Part shown: positions 9,038 through 17,594 of the stretch, piece by piece | How the letters are laid out: each line of letters opens with the position of its first letter | Numbering within the stretch: the first letter of the stretch is position 1 | From: Bacillota bacterium | GTDB lineage: Bacteria > Bacillota > Clostridia > Lachnospirales > Lachnospiraceae | Direction: 5' to 3' | Assembly: GCA_023435645.1 (NCBI GenBank) | Contig: JAEYRK010000030.1 | Location: forward strand, 1-36,404 | DNA: 36,404 nt | Made by a program: the position numbers and the translations under genes | Notes under the pieces: model-generated | Told to the model about the DNA's origin: nothing | Databases searched by the model: none | What the model saw: only the letters and a program-made list of their open reading frames with translations

Positions 9038-9958
9038 TTAAATAAATCCTTCCCCTCTGATCAGCTTCGATATACCATTTGTGATGCAGAGAAGTACGAT
9101 ACTGACTACGCTCTTAAAGATACTGATTGCAGTTGAGAGGGAATAGCCCCCTCCTCCCATGGCCAGATTGTATACATACAGATCTAAAACCTGAATGGTA
9201 TCCTTATTAAATGAATTTTGGAAAACATAAAACTGTTCCATACCGTTGGACAGGAAATTTGCAAGGTTCAGCATTACCAGTACAAAATAGGTGGGCAGCA
9301 GACTGGGAATGGTAATATGTCTGATAATCTGCATTCTGGAGGCACCGTCAACCCTGGCTGCCTCATTCATCTCCTCATCAATACCGCTGATTGCAGCTAT
9401 GTACATAATGGCTGCCCAACCGGCATTCTTCCAGGTAAGCCATAACCACATCTTAAACCAGATATGGTCAGAGGATTGTAAGAACATCCGAGGAGTATCA
9501 ATAATTCCCAGGCTCGTCAATACCGAGTTCACCACACCGTTACTACTGAATACACAATAAGCAATGGAATATACCAATACCCAGCTGATAAAGTTCGGAA
9601 GAGTGGTCACTGTCTGAACAAACCTTCTGAATCTCTTCACTCGGATCTCATGCAGAAAGACTGCAAAGATCATCGGGAACCAGGAAAACAGGAGGCTCAA
9701 GCCACTGACAGCAAAGGTATTTTGTAGCACCGATAACAGCTGCTTGATTTTAACAGAGTTTTCAAACATTGACTTAAACCATTTAAATGCGACAAATCGA
9801 TCCATGCTGAGCGGAAACGGCGGTTTATAGTCAAAAAATGCATACACCCATCCATACAAAGGATAATAGGAAAATACAGCGACTAATCCGAGAAAAGGCA
9901 AGATATACAAAAACTCCTTATAAGACCTTGCTTTTCTTTTATTCTTAATTAAGCTCAT
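9038..9958 (-). CDS. ABC sugar permease, LplB type
   Basis: A 306-residue integral membrane protein. It starts with a Lys/Arg-rich cytoplasmic tail and a first membrane span (EFLYILPFLGLVAVFSYYPL), then about five more spans. The EAA loop reads EEMNEAARVDGASRMQIIRH followed by ITIPSL. This is the LplB/YteP class of carbohydrate permeases and the partner of the LplC-type protein downstream. The ATG at 9958 is preferred: the ATG nine bases earlier abuts the AAGGAGG ribosome binding site, while 9958 lies 9 bases after GGAGG. It follows the GH51 gene with an 18-base gap, so enzyme and importer should be co-transcribed. Confidence 0.92.
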   Translation of the reverse strand: MSLIKNKRKARSYKEFLYILPFLGLVAVFSYYPLYGWVYAFFDYKPPFPLSMDRFVAFKWFKSMFENSVKIKQLLSVLQNTFAVSGLSLLFSWFPMIFAVFLHEIRVKRFRRFVQTVTTLPNFISWVLVYSIAYCVFSSNGVVNSVLTSLGIIDTPRMFLQSSDHIWFKMWLWLTWKNAGWAAIMYIAAISGIDEEMNEAARVDGASRMQIIRHITIPSLLPTYFVLVMLNLANFLSNGMEQFYVFQNSFNKDTIQVLDLYVYNLAMGGGGYSLSTAISIFKSVVSIVLLCITNGISKLIRGEGFI

Positions 9959-9976
9959 AGGGGACATCCTCCTTGT

Positions 9977-12439
9977 TTACACTTTTTGCAGCCGAAGCAC
10001 ATTCACAGACAGCGGCGGGGCTTGATACACGAATTCTCTGGCCGCCCCTGTTCGCTTATACTCCACATCCTGGACATGGATCGGATTCTCAAAGCTGTTC
10101 TCCGCCTTCTTGTCACCGGTTATCAAATAAGCTGTATACTCACTTTCCACGTCACAATCGAGAGTAATCAAGACCTCATCCTCCTGCTCCGCCATATTCA
10201 CCAGCTTAAGGATTACCTCACGGTCTGTATCACTGACGACTGTATGCAGGGTTCGGAAGGAGGGCAACTCTATTTCATGAATCAGCTCCTGGTTTACAAA
10301 TAGCCTAAGCTTACTACCATCGGAGGAATAGCTGAAGTGATTGAACTCCTCCTGCTTTAGCTTCACAACCTTGTCTGAGTCCAACAGAATATTCTCCGGG
10401 TATTCCTTCTCCTCCAATCTGCTTCTGCCATTCCTTATCTTCCACAGAAACGGTCTTACCTTATCTATGTTCCATTCCTTGGGCGGGTGGGTCTCGTCAC
10501 TGATATAAACCTCCTTCGGAATCCGGGAGCTAAAGATTCCTATCACATGCTCCCTGTCCTGCTCTGCTTTGATTTCAATCTCGAAGGTCCCAGTTGTAAC
10601 CTCCTCATCACCAAATATGACGAAGATTTCCTCTAAATTCGCCCCATGGAATCTGCTGCTTTCTTCCCTCTGCTCTTCATCGGGCCTTCGCACGGTATAG
10701 CTTCCGGATGACTCCTCGACTCTACCCATCAGTTCATGGGATATCCCCACTCTTTGCCCATTCCAGAGCGCATTGCGGTAGATCAGCTCTGATGCTCCCA
10801 GGAGAGATGCCATCCCCTTAACCGGGCGGTATATTCTATCGGTTTCCTCTGTAATCTCAACAACATGGTCACCCCGATGGGTCCCAAACAGCTTCCATAC
10901 ATAGTAGCTCGGTATCCCATAGCATCCCCCATGATTGAAGCGAAGCAGATTCGGGAACCAGGCATTATAATTTACATTCTCCAGAAGCGGTGCATAGGAT
11001 ACCAGGGTAACGATGTCCTGATTCTTCTCCACTCCTGTAAAGTAAGCCGCTTCCGCCAATGCACCATAGAGCTGTCCCACATATCCGCGAATTACGGATA
11101 CCTCCCCGAGAAAGATCTCCGGACCCTGTCTGTCATAGCGCTGAAACGTCTCAGTATTCTCTGCAAAAAACTCTGCAGTATTATAATAATGTTCATCCAC
11201 GATATCAACCGGCAACCCACTATTCTCAACATGAGTATTCGCAATGATCTTCATCTCAGGATACCGTTCCTTGATTGCCTGATAGCATTTACGATACCGT
11301 TCCTCATAGGCAGGGCCAAAGTTTTCGTTGCCTATCTCCACCATGTTCATTTTATACGGTTTCGGATGTCCCATTCTGGCCCTAAGAGCACCCCATTTGG
11401 AATCAGTAGGACCGACCGCATATTCTATGGCATCCAAGGCCTCCTGGATCATTTCTTCCAGCTCCTGCCCTTCCATAAGCACTTCTTTTCTGGCCTGGCA
11501 GGTCATCCCACAGTTAAACACATAGAGTGGTTCCATGTCTAGATCCTCACACAGCTGCAGGCATTCATGGAAGCCAAAGCCATGATAGGCCCGATAATGC
11601 CACATGAGCTGATGACTCGGGCGTTCCCATACAGGTCCTACCGTATGATGAAATCTCATGGCAGTCGACGGGCTGAAGCCCTCCACGATACATCCTCCCG
11701 GGAAACGGAAAAATCTCGGATTCATATCTCTCAGCTTCTCGACAATGTCCTTTCTTAAGCCGTGACCCATAAAGGTGTCCTCCGGCATGAATGAAACAAA
11801 ACCGAATTTTACTGCCCCACCCTCGGGGCAACAGAGATCAAGTACAGCCTTTACAGAATCACCATTGGTGATCATGACCTCCTCATAGCAGCTATAGCTG
11901 CTGCTGTCTATGGTAAATTCCGTGCGGGAGTAGATCACATCACCTTCCCGAACGGATACAATCAGCCTGACGGGATGTTCTGCCTTCGCAAATAGATAGC
12001 AGCGATAGATTGCTCCCTTCCTCTGTGGTATCCCACAGAATCCGATATTATGTATTCTGCCGCCTTCGTTAAAAAGAACGGATAGGGCGGCCTGTCGATT
12101 TGAGTTCAAAGTGTCCGTCAGATCCAGCTTCATCTCTGCTCCGGAGGCATACCAGGCCGGTATCGGAGTATCGGGAACCTCATTCTGTCGCACCCATCGG
12201 GATAAGCCCTCTCCATGATTAAATTCATCACGCCAGCCGGTAGCGGAAACAATCGCATAACCATTCTCCTCTGTTGTGCAATCGACCGGGGGAATGGAAT
12301 CCTCAAAAGCCCTGTTCCTGATCAGCTCCGGATATAGACCACCATCCACTGCTCTGTTGATATCCTCCAGGAAGATACCATATAGATTACCGGTAACAGG
12401 AATTTTCTTTCTTAAGGTACTAATCTCAATTCTACTCAT
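9977..12439 (-). CDS. GH51 alpha-L-arabinofuranosidase, long form with N-terminal extra domain
   Basis: An 820-residue enzyme of the longer GH51 type. The start GNLYGIFLEDINRAVDGGLY is typical of the group. Residues of about 80-215 look like a carbohydrate-binding-type beta domain. The TIM barrel begins near RFFRFPGGCIVEG, and a beta-sandwich completes the C-terminus. The acid/base E372 lies in EIGNENFGP and the nucleophile E446 in IFLGEVSV. It releases terminal alpha-L-arabinofuranosyl groups from arabinoxylan or arabinan fragments. No signal peptide is seen, so it is probably cytoplasmic. It is the first gene of the operon, about 45 bases after the predicted transcription start. A second GH51 gene closes the visible operon, which suggests two linkage preferences. 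Confidence 0.93.
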   Translation of the reverse strand: MSRIEISTLRKKIPVTGNLYGIFLEDINRAVDGGLYPELIRNRAFEDSIPPVDCTTEENGYAIVSATGWRDEFNHGEGLSRWVRQNEVPDTPIPAWYASGAEMKLDLTDTLNSNRQAALSVLFNEGGRIHNIGFCGIPQRKGAIYRCYLFAKAEHPVRLIVSVREGDVIYSRTEFTIDSSSYSCYEEVMITNGDSVKAVLDLCCPEGGAVKFGFVSFMPEDTFMGHGLRKDIVEKLRDMNPRFFRFPGGCIVEGFSPSTAMRFHHTVGPVWERPSHQLMWHYRAYHGFGFHECLQLCEDLDMEPLYVFNCGMTCQARKEVLMEGQELEEMIQEALDAIEYAVGPTDSKWGALRARMGHPKPYKMNMVEIGNENFGPAYEERYRKCYQAIKERYPEMKIIANTHVENSGLPVDIVDEHYYNTAEFFAENTETFQRYDRQGPEIFLGEVSVIRGYVGQLYGALAEAAYFTGVEKNQDIVTLVSYAPLLENVNYNAWFPNLLRFNHGGCYGIPSYYVWKLFGTHRGDHVVEITEETDRIYRPVKGMASLLGASELIYRNALWNGQRVGISHELMGRVEESSGSYTVRRPDEEQREESSRFHGANLEEIFVIFGDEEVTTGTFEIEIKAEQDREHVIGIFSSRIPKEVYISDETHPPKEWNIDKVRPFLWKIRNGRSRLEEKEYPENILLDSDKVVKLKQEEFNHFSYSSDGSKLRLFVNQELIHEIELPSFRTLHTVVSDTDREVILKLVNMAEQEDEVLITLDCDVESEYTAYLITGDKKAENSFENPIHVQDVEYKRTGAAREFVYQAPPLSVNVLRLQKV

Positions 12440-12464
12440 TCCTCTCGCTCCCCGACTGTTATTT

Positions 12465-12480
12465 GGTCAATCGTTTTACC
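12465..12480. promoter_or_regulatory. Candidate LacI-family operator, CG-centred 16-bp palindrome
   Basis: GGTCAATCGTTTTACC matches its own reverse complement at 12 of 16 positions (GGTNAANCGNTTNACC). The central CG and length are typical of LacI/GalR-family operators. It lies just downstream of the expected transcription start, where a bound repressor would block initiation. A LacI-family regulator is encoded immediately upstream. Binding is inferred. Confidence 0.55.
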
Positions 12481-12490
12481 TGCTGTCTCT

Positions 12491-12520
12491 ATTATATTTT
12501 ATAAATTACCGAATTGTCAA
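12491..12520 (-). promoter_or_regulatory. Housekeeping-type promoter of the sugar operon
   Basis: On the minus strand a perfect TTGACA (12520-12515) is followed after 18 bases by a perfect TATAAT (12496-12491). Transcription should begin near 12484, leaving about 45 bases before the GH51 ATG. The strong match suggests tight repression through the neighbouring palindrome rather than activation. Confidence 0.8.
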
Positions 12521-12678
12521 CATAATATTTCCATTTTTCTTGTATGTTTTTCACTATTCAACGTCATAAAATCCTTCTTCTTTGTGCACTTTATTCTTTA
12601 TTTTATGCTGATTTAATATGTATTATGTAGGTTTAACGTTTTTCCCTTGTCAAAAAAACTTAGCTTTTTCTACAGTAA

Positions 12679-12718
12679 AACCCCTGCAACGACTCTTTTG
12701 ATAGTCACTGCAGGGGTT
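12679..12718 (-). terminator. Hairpin terminator after the LacI-type gene
   Basis: AACCCCTGCA (12679-12688) and TGCAGGGGTT (12709-12718) form a 10-bp stem, extended inward after a 2-base mismatch by GACT/AGTC. On the minus strand the stem is followed by TTTT, consistent with an intrinsic terminator 60 bases after the regulator stop. Confidence 0.75.
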
Positions 12719-12781
12719 ATGGTTTACCATTATTAAGTTTCATTTTAATTATTCCCAGTCACACCTGGCACTTCATCCCTG

Positions 12782-13822
12782 TCAGATTTTTGCGACAGAT
12801 TCACGAACTATCATCTGACAAGGCACTTTGATTATATTCGGACTACTGCTCTCCTCATATTGGTGCTCCACCTGGCTTAAGAGAAGCTCAGCCGATCTTC
12901 TCCCGATATCAGCCAGTCCAATATCATTGGTTGTAAGATAGGGCCTGAGGTACTCAGAGATTTCTTTGTTATCATATCCTACCACTGAGATATCCTGTCC
13001 GATCCGTATACCATGATCATGAAGATAATCATAGCAGCCGGCAGCCATGGTATCATTCATACAGAATATCGCCGTGACACCTTCCTTTACCAGGTACTCT
13101 GTTTCTTTATAGCCCGATAAGCGCTTCCAATTTCCATATCTGATCCATTCCGGATTATACAAAATCTGCTCCTCAAATAATGCCTTTTGATAGCCCAGGC
13201 TTCGTCTCTGGGTGTGAAGATTGTCCACTGCTCCGGCAATTACACCGATCCTTCGATGGCCCATGGAAATCAGATATCTGGTCATATCATAACCGCCCTT
13301 TTCATCATCGATCACAACCGAGGCAAACCGAGGGGATTTAGAAAAGGCATAAACCACGACAGCAGGTACTTCAAAGCTTTCTGAAAAACAATTGACCACC
13401 CTACAATGACCTGCCACATATAGAAGACCATCTACCTTGATGGACAGTAATTCCCGCAGAGAGGGCTGTAGGACGGATTGCAGCTTCTTCTCGTCATGGT
13501 ACCAGGTATCCTGCCATTTATCATAAAGACGCATATTCAGCAGAATCGTGCGATAATTATGATCCTCACAATAGGCCATAATTGCCTCTACAATTGGCGG
13601 GGTACTGAATTCGCTCAGGTCTTCTACGATAATACCAATAATTCTGGTCTTTCGCTTACGCATCCCCTGAGCAAAGTAATTGGGTTGATAACCTGTCTGC
13701 TTCACGATTTCCAGTACTTTCTGTCTGGTTTCTTCGCTCACCTTTGGTTTACCGTTTAATATATTCGATATTGTAGATACTGAAACACCGCACATCTGAG
13801 CTATTTCTTTTAAAGTCACCAA
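12782..13822 (-). CDS. LacI/GalR-family transcriptional regulator
   Basis: A 346-residue repressor. The N-terminal helix-turn-helix reads VTLKEIAQMCGVSVSTISN, followed by the hinge ILNGKPKVSEETRQKVLEI and a periplasmic-binding-protein-like sugar-sensing domain ending in a dimerisation region. I place the start at the TTG at 13822, which has AAAGGG 10 bases upstream and gives the usual short N-terminus; a GTG one codon later is also possible, and the open frame extends to an ATG at 13867 without a good ribosome binding site. It lies upstream of the sugar operon in the same direction and diverges from the GH27 gene, so it may control both. The inducer is not predictable from the sequence. Confidence 0.92.
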   Translation of the reverse strand: MVTLKEIAQMCGVSVSTISNILNGKPKVSEETRQKVLEIVKQTGYQPNYFAQGMRKRKTRIIGIIVEDLSEFSTPPIVEAIMAYCEDHNYRTILLNMRLYDKWQDTWYHDEKKLQSVLQPSLRELLSIKVDGLLYVAGHCRVVNCFSESFEVPAVVVYAFSKSPRFASVVIDDEKGGYDMTRYLISMGHRRIGVIAGAVDNLHTQRRSLGYQKALFEEQILYNPEWIRYGNWKRLSGYKETEYLVKEGVTAIFCMNDTMAAGCYDYLHDHGIRIGQDISVVGYDNKEISEYLRPYLTTNDIGLADIGRRSAELLLSQVEHQYEESSSPNIIKVPCQMIVRESVAKI

Positions 13823-13944
13823 GATTTTCAAACCCTTTCTACGAAGTAATCGATAGGTAAAACACATCTATCTCTAGTTTTACTATAAAACCTTCCATTC
13901 TGCAATACAGAAATATTATTGATTCTGACGTTGTAAGAAATGTC

Positions 13945-13973
13945 CTGACAATTACAGTAGAAATAACTATGGA
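13945..13973 (+). promoter_or_regulatory. Possible promoter of the GH27 gene
   Basis: CTGACA (13945-13950), a 17-base spacer and TATGGA (13968-13973) are the best plus-strand match before the GH27 gene. The -10 box is weak (3 of 6). A 10-bp palindrome, TTTCGCGAAA, at 14017-14026 lies downstream and could be an operator; it does not match the palindrome at 12465. Confidence 0.33.
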
Positions 13974-14058
13974 TAGAACCATGAAAATATGGTTAAATAG
14001 AGTTGTCAAACAGCATTTTCGCGAAAGCAAATGAACCATACAAGGAAAGGAAGATTGG

Positions 14059-15219
14059 ATGAATAGAATTGGCACAACCCCAGCCATGGGCTGGAATTCG
14101 TGGAACACCTTTACCTGGGATATCAACGAAGCACTGATAAAGGAAGTAGCAGAACGCTTTATTACGGATGGATATAAGGAGGCAGGCTACGAATATATTG
14201 TAATCGATGACTGCTGGAGTCTTAAGGAAAGAGACCCTAAGGGCAATCTCCTTGCAGACCCGGTAAAATTCCCCAGTGGCATGAAGGCTCTGGCGGATGA
14301 AATCCATGCAAAGGGCTTAAAATTCGGTATGTATTCCTGTGCAGGAACCCACACCTGTGCAGGCCATCCGGGAAGCTTTGAGCATGAATTTCAGGATGCC
14401 AGACAATTTGCCCAATGGGGCGTGGATTATTTGAAATATGATTACTGCTTTAAACCCAGGCATATTTCAGGGGAATTGCTCTATAAACGAATGGGTATCG
14501 CACTGAAAAACTGCGGACGGGATATCCTTTTTTCCGCCTGTAACTGGGGAGAGGATCAAGTACATCAATGGATACGAGAAACCGGTGCCCATATGTACCG
14601 TTCCACCGAGGATATCCGGGATTATTGGGATTCGGTCAAAAAAATAGGGATTTCACAGCTGGATAAAACCTGCTATACAGGCTCCTATTGTCATAATGAT
14701 ATGGATATGCTGATTGTCGGCATGTACGGCGGAAGTAATAATGACTATATCGGAAGTAAAATTGGTGGCTGCACTGATACCGAGTATAGAACACATTTTG
14801 CATTATGGTGTATCATGGGCTCTCCGCTGATGATCGGCTGTGATGTACGAAATGCAAATCAGCCTACGAAGGATATACTCTTAAATCGCGATTTAATCGC
14901 CATCAACCAGGATATTGAGTGTCGTAGCCCTTACCTGATTAAGCCGGAGCCGCAATGGTTTCATTCGAATGATGTATTCATGCTGGTTAAATTATTATCG
15001 GACGGTGATTTGGCAATCGGTTTCTTTAATCTGAGCGACACACAGAGAGAGCTCTCCCTACAATTCTGGGATATGGGCCTCTCCTATGGGGCAGGGGTAT
15101 CCCTGTCTCTGTATGACTGCTTTACGCACAGGGAGCTGGGTGTCTACTCCGAACGCTATGCTCCAACCATCCCGGCTCATGATTGCAGGGTAGTTCGGGC
15201 AAGGCCGGTGATATCATGA
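14059..15219 (+). CDS. GH27 family alpha-galactosidase (or beta-L-arabinopyranosidase)
   Basis: A 386-residue clan GH-D enzyme. Characteristic segments are TPAMGWNSWNTF, YIVIDDCW, YLKYDYC with the nucleophile D128, and STEDIRDYW with the likely acid/base D185. A short C-terminal beta domain follows the TIM barrel. Most GH27 members remove terminal alpha-D-galactose; a few act on beta-L-arabinopyranose, which the sequence cannot exclude. There is no signal peptide, so the site of action is probably cytoplasmic. The ATG at 14059 follows AAGGAAAGGAAG at close spacing. The gene diverges from the LacI-type regulator, and its stop codon overlaps the start of the next small gene (ATGA). Confidence 0.92.
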   Translation: MNRIGTTPAMGWNSWNTFTWDINEALIKEVAERFITDGYKEAGYEYIVIDDCWSLKERDPKGNLLADPVKFPSGMKALADEIHAKGLKFGMYSCAGTHTCAGHPGSFEHEFQDARQFAQWGVDYLKYDYCFKPRHISGELLYKRMGIALKNCGRDILFSACNWGEDQVHQWIRETGAHMYRSTEDIRDYWDSVKKIGISQLDKTCYTGSYCHNDMDMLIVGMYGGSNNDYIGSKIGGCTDTEYRTHFALWCIMGSPLMIGCDVRNANQPTKDILLNRDLIAINQDIECRSPYLIKPEPQWFHSNDVFMLVKLLSDGDLAIGFFNLSDTQRELSLQFWDMGLSYGAGVSLSLYDCFTHRELGVYSERYAPTIPAHDCRVVRARPVIS

Positions 15220-15419
15220 CAGAGCATCAAAGCTGCAAAGAATGCGGAGCCTCTTTAGCCGGAGATGATATCGCCATTAATCTGAAGCTGGTATCCAGAT
15301 ATGCCAAGGAGTATCTATGCATTGACTGTCTCGGTAACATGCTAAAATGCGGCCGTGGACCGATCGAAGAAAGGATCCGCTATTATAGGGAATCCGGAAA
15401 TTGTGTTTTGTTCCGATAA
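15216..15419 (+). CDS. Small zinc-ribbon-like protein, translationally coupled to GH27
   Basis: A 67-residue protein with two CxxC pairs: C7-C10 (CKECG) and C35-C38 (CIDCLG), plus C45 and C63. The spacing suggests one treble-clef or rubredoxin-like zinc site. The middle (DDIAINLKLVSRYAKEYLC) and the end (CVLFR) resemble small clostridial proteins I recall without a firm function. Its ATG at 15216-15218 overlaps the GH27 stop at 15217-15219, so translation is probably coupled. I see no DNA-binding domain beyond the ribbon and assign no function. Confidence 0.8.
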   Translation: MTEHQSCKECGASLAGDDIAINLKLVSRYAKEYLCIDCLGNMLKCGRGPIEERIRYYRESGNCVLFR

Positions 15420-15441
15420 GTGAAGCACAGATCGCATCCAG

Positions 15442-15499
15442 TGATATGCCAAATGGAATCTAAGGGATATAAGATCCTCAGATTCCATCTGGCATATCA
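15442..15499. terminator. Long stem-loop between convergent genes
   Basis: TGATATGCCA then ATGGAATCT (15442-15461, one base between) pairs with AGATTCCAT then TGGCATATCA (15480-15499): 19 pairs with one internal mismatch, which becomes a G-U pair on the minus strand. It lies between the plus-strand zinc-ribbon gene and the minus-strand chemoreceptor gene and could end transcription from both sides. Neither side has a good T-run, so intrinsic termination is less certain. Confidence 0.6.
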
Positions 15500-15534
15500 T
15501 CTATATAAGGGGGAGTAGAAGTAAGCGAGTTTTG

Positions 15535-17565
15535 TTATATCTTAAATTTCTCAACCAGTTCAAGGAGCTGTGATGCTCCCGCAGCATTCTCATCTGCAAT
15601 CGTTGATTCTTCCATGGTTTTTTCAACCACATCAACTGTTTTCTCTGCAATATCCTGAACGCCCTTCGAGCTCTCATTAATTGTTGTAGCCACTTCGTTC
15701 ATTGCGATCGCAATACTGCCAACGGCATTTGATAGATGCTCTGCGGAGGTTTCAAACTCTGACATCAGATTCTGTACATAAACAGCATCCTCATTGTATT
15801 GTCCACTGATCTGCGTTAGTTTTTCATAATCCTTCAGTACATTCTTATCAATGAAGGACAGAATGGCCTCCGAGCTGTCCCTCATATCCTGAACTGAGGT
15901 ATATACATTCTTCACAATATCCTGAATCCCTGAGGCTGTGGACGAGGATTGCTCTGCCAATTTCCTAATCTCACCGGCCACTACATTAAAGCCTCTTCCT
16001 GCTTCTCCGGCTCTGGCTGCTTCGATTGTAGCATTAAGTGCCAGAAGGTTTGTCTGACTGGTAATGGAAAGGATGGTATCTGCCAGAATACTAATCTGTT
16101 GAATACGGTTAGAATCCTCAATCGCCTTCTCCAGCTTGCTCTTTACCTCAGCATATAGCTCCTTTGTATTCTTGGTGGATTCCATGGCATCGGTCTTCAG
16201 CTTATTTGCCCGTCCGGTAATCTGATCGGAAACATCGGCACCTTCCCTTGCTCTTTTGGCAATTTCACCAACTCTTTCATTGATATCCGTGGTTGTAGCG
16301 GTAATCTCCTCAGAGGCCGCTGCTGTTTCCTGCATTCCTGCTGATAGCTCTTCCGTCGTAGCTGAATTATCATTGGCATTCTCCAGAATTAGTACCGATA
16401 GCTCCTCCATCTTCTCTGCATTATCCATGACTGTACGGGAGACATTCTGAAGCTTCCCTACTATTTCTCTTAGCTCCTTTCTTGTCTGAAAGGTTGCCCT
16501 GGTGATTACACCAATTTCATCCCTATACTTCTCTAAATACAAATAGCTCTCATCATACTGCAAATCTAAATTCGCTGTCTTTTTTATCAGCTCCGTCAGC
16601 TTTAAGATCGGAGATGTAATCCGATGGGATATCAACAGACCCAGTACCAAAGCAATGAGCGAGCTGACCACTCCGATGGCAAAAATGGCACTTTTCACAT
16701 TGGTCACCGGACGCATCACTTCCTCCATATCTCCGGTTACTACTAAGATCCAATTCGTCTCCGGGATCATTCTGTAGGAAGCCTTCTTCCTATCACCTTG
16801 AAAGGTATAATCAACCGTGTCAGGCCCAACCACTTCACCCTCCTGAACTCTTTTTACCACGTTCTTGATTGCTTCATTTTCTACCGGCAATCCGATTTTC
16901 TCAGTGGTCGGATGATACAGCATCGTCCCTTCCTGATCGACCAGATAAGCATAGCTGGATTCTGTGCCCAATATCTTTACATTTTTTAAGGTGTTTATAA
17001 AGCTGTCCGCCAGTACCGCTGAGGCGGCGAAGCCTACTAAATGATTGTTTACCTTTACCGGATAACAGAGAACCACAATATAGGCCCCGGTTGATTTTGA
17101 TTTTAAGGTATGACTGATGGTTTCGGTACCGGAAGCCAGCACTTGATTTGCATATGCCCTGTCCTTTAAGTTCTGACCAATGAGCTTCGTATCACTGTCT
17201 GCAATGATCGTTGCATTGCTGTCGGCAATAAAGATATGCTCCAGATTTCCTGCATCCGTAGCTATTTTCAACAATTTCTGATTGAGGTCTGCTTTTAAAT
17301 CTGAATCAGCCTCTAAGCCACTGGCAGCCTTCGTGAGTAGTTCTGTCACTGCATCTGTCTCTGCTACCAGAGCCAGCTTTCTCATTTCATTTTCAATTAA
17401 TGATCTAATCATATCTGATTTTTGCAGATTTGTATCCATCATGGTGATCTGCGTAATATCTTCAATGGTACCGGAGGATTTTCTTAAGGAGAAGCCTCCT
17501 ACCAATTGAACAGCACAAACGATCATAACAATGATTGTAATTGATATTTTGATTTTAATTGACAT
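15535..17565 (-). CDS. Methyl-accepting chemotaxis protein with extracellular Cache-type sensor
   Basis: A 676-residue chemoreceptor. A first membrane span (about residues 7-27) is followed by an extracellular sensor of about 250 residues with dCache features (AYANQVLASG, AYLVDQEGTMLYHPT, NWILVVTGDM). A second span lies at about 287-309, then a HAMP domain (SHRITSPILKLTELI) and a long signalling coiled coil. The conserved hairpin tip, QTNLLALNATIEAARAGEAG, sits near residues 497-520. The protein ends in FKI with no CheR-docking pentapeptide. The ATG at 17565 follows AAGG at about 9 bases. It lies 29 bases after the GGDEF-EAL gene and is probably its operon partner. The ligand is unknown; small organic ligands are typical for dCache sensors. 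Confidence 0.93.
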   Translation of the reverse strand: MSIKIKISITIIVMIVCAVQLVGGFSLRKSSGTIEDITQITMMDTNLQKSDMIRSLIENEMRKLALVAETDAVTELLTKAASGLEADSDLKADLNQKLLKIATDAGNLEHIFIADSNATIIADSDTKLIGQNLKDRAYANQVLASGTETISHTLKSKSTGAYIVVLCYPVKVNNHLVGFAASAVLADSFINTLKNVKILGTESSYAYLVDQEGTMLYHPTTEKIGLPVENEAIKNVVKRVQEGEVVGPDTVDYTFQGDRKKASYRMIPETNWILVVTGDMEEVMRPVTNVKSAIFAIGVVSSLIALVLGLLISHRITSPILKLTELIKKTANLDLQYDESYLYLEKYRDEIGVITRATFQTRKELREIVGKLQNVSRTVMDNAEKMEELSVLILENANDNSATTEELSAGMQETAAASEEITATTTDINERVGEIAKRAREGADVSDQITGRANKLKTDAMESTKNTKELYAEVKSKLEKAIEDSNRIQQISILADTILSITSQTNLLALNATIEAARAGEAGRGFNVVAGEIRKLAEQSSSTASGIQDIVKNVYTSVQDMRDSSEAILSFIDKNVLKDYEKLTQISGQYNEDAVYVQNLMSEFETSAEHLSNAVGSIAIAMNEVATTINESSKGVQDIAEKTVDVVEKTMEESTIADENAAGASQLLELVEKFKI

Positions 17566-17594
17566 AATTTTTACCTTCCTTCCGCCCCAAACGC

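Larger units (their letters stand above)
12440..12781. other. Intergenic region between LacI-type regulator and sugar operon
   Basis: This 342-base stretch has no credible gene. It is AT-rich and contains, in minus-strand reading order, the terminator hairpin of the regulator gene (12679-12718), about 160 bases of AT-rich DNA without a recognised element, the operon promoter (12491-12520), a candidate operator (12465-12480) and the ribosome binding site of the GH51 gene. Confidence 0.7.

Noticed and set aside
10865..11542. A 225-codon plus-strand open frame opposite the GH51 gene
   Set aside because: It lies wholly antisense to a well-conserved enzyme with catalytic residues, has no protein-family features and no good ribosome binding site; it is a by-product of the codon use of the real gene.
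12622..12645. A CcpA catabolite-repression (cre) site around AAAAACGTTAAAC
   Set aside because: The central ACGT is right but the flanks fail at several conserved cre positions, and it lies about 100 bases upstream of the promoter.
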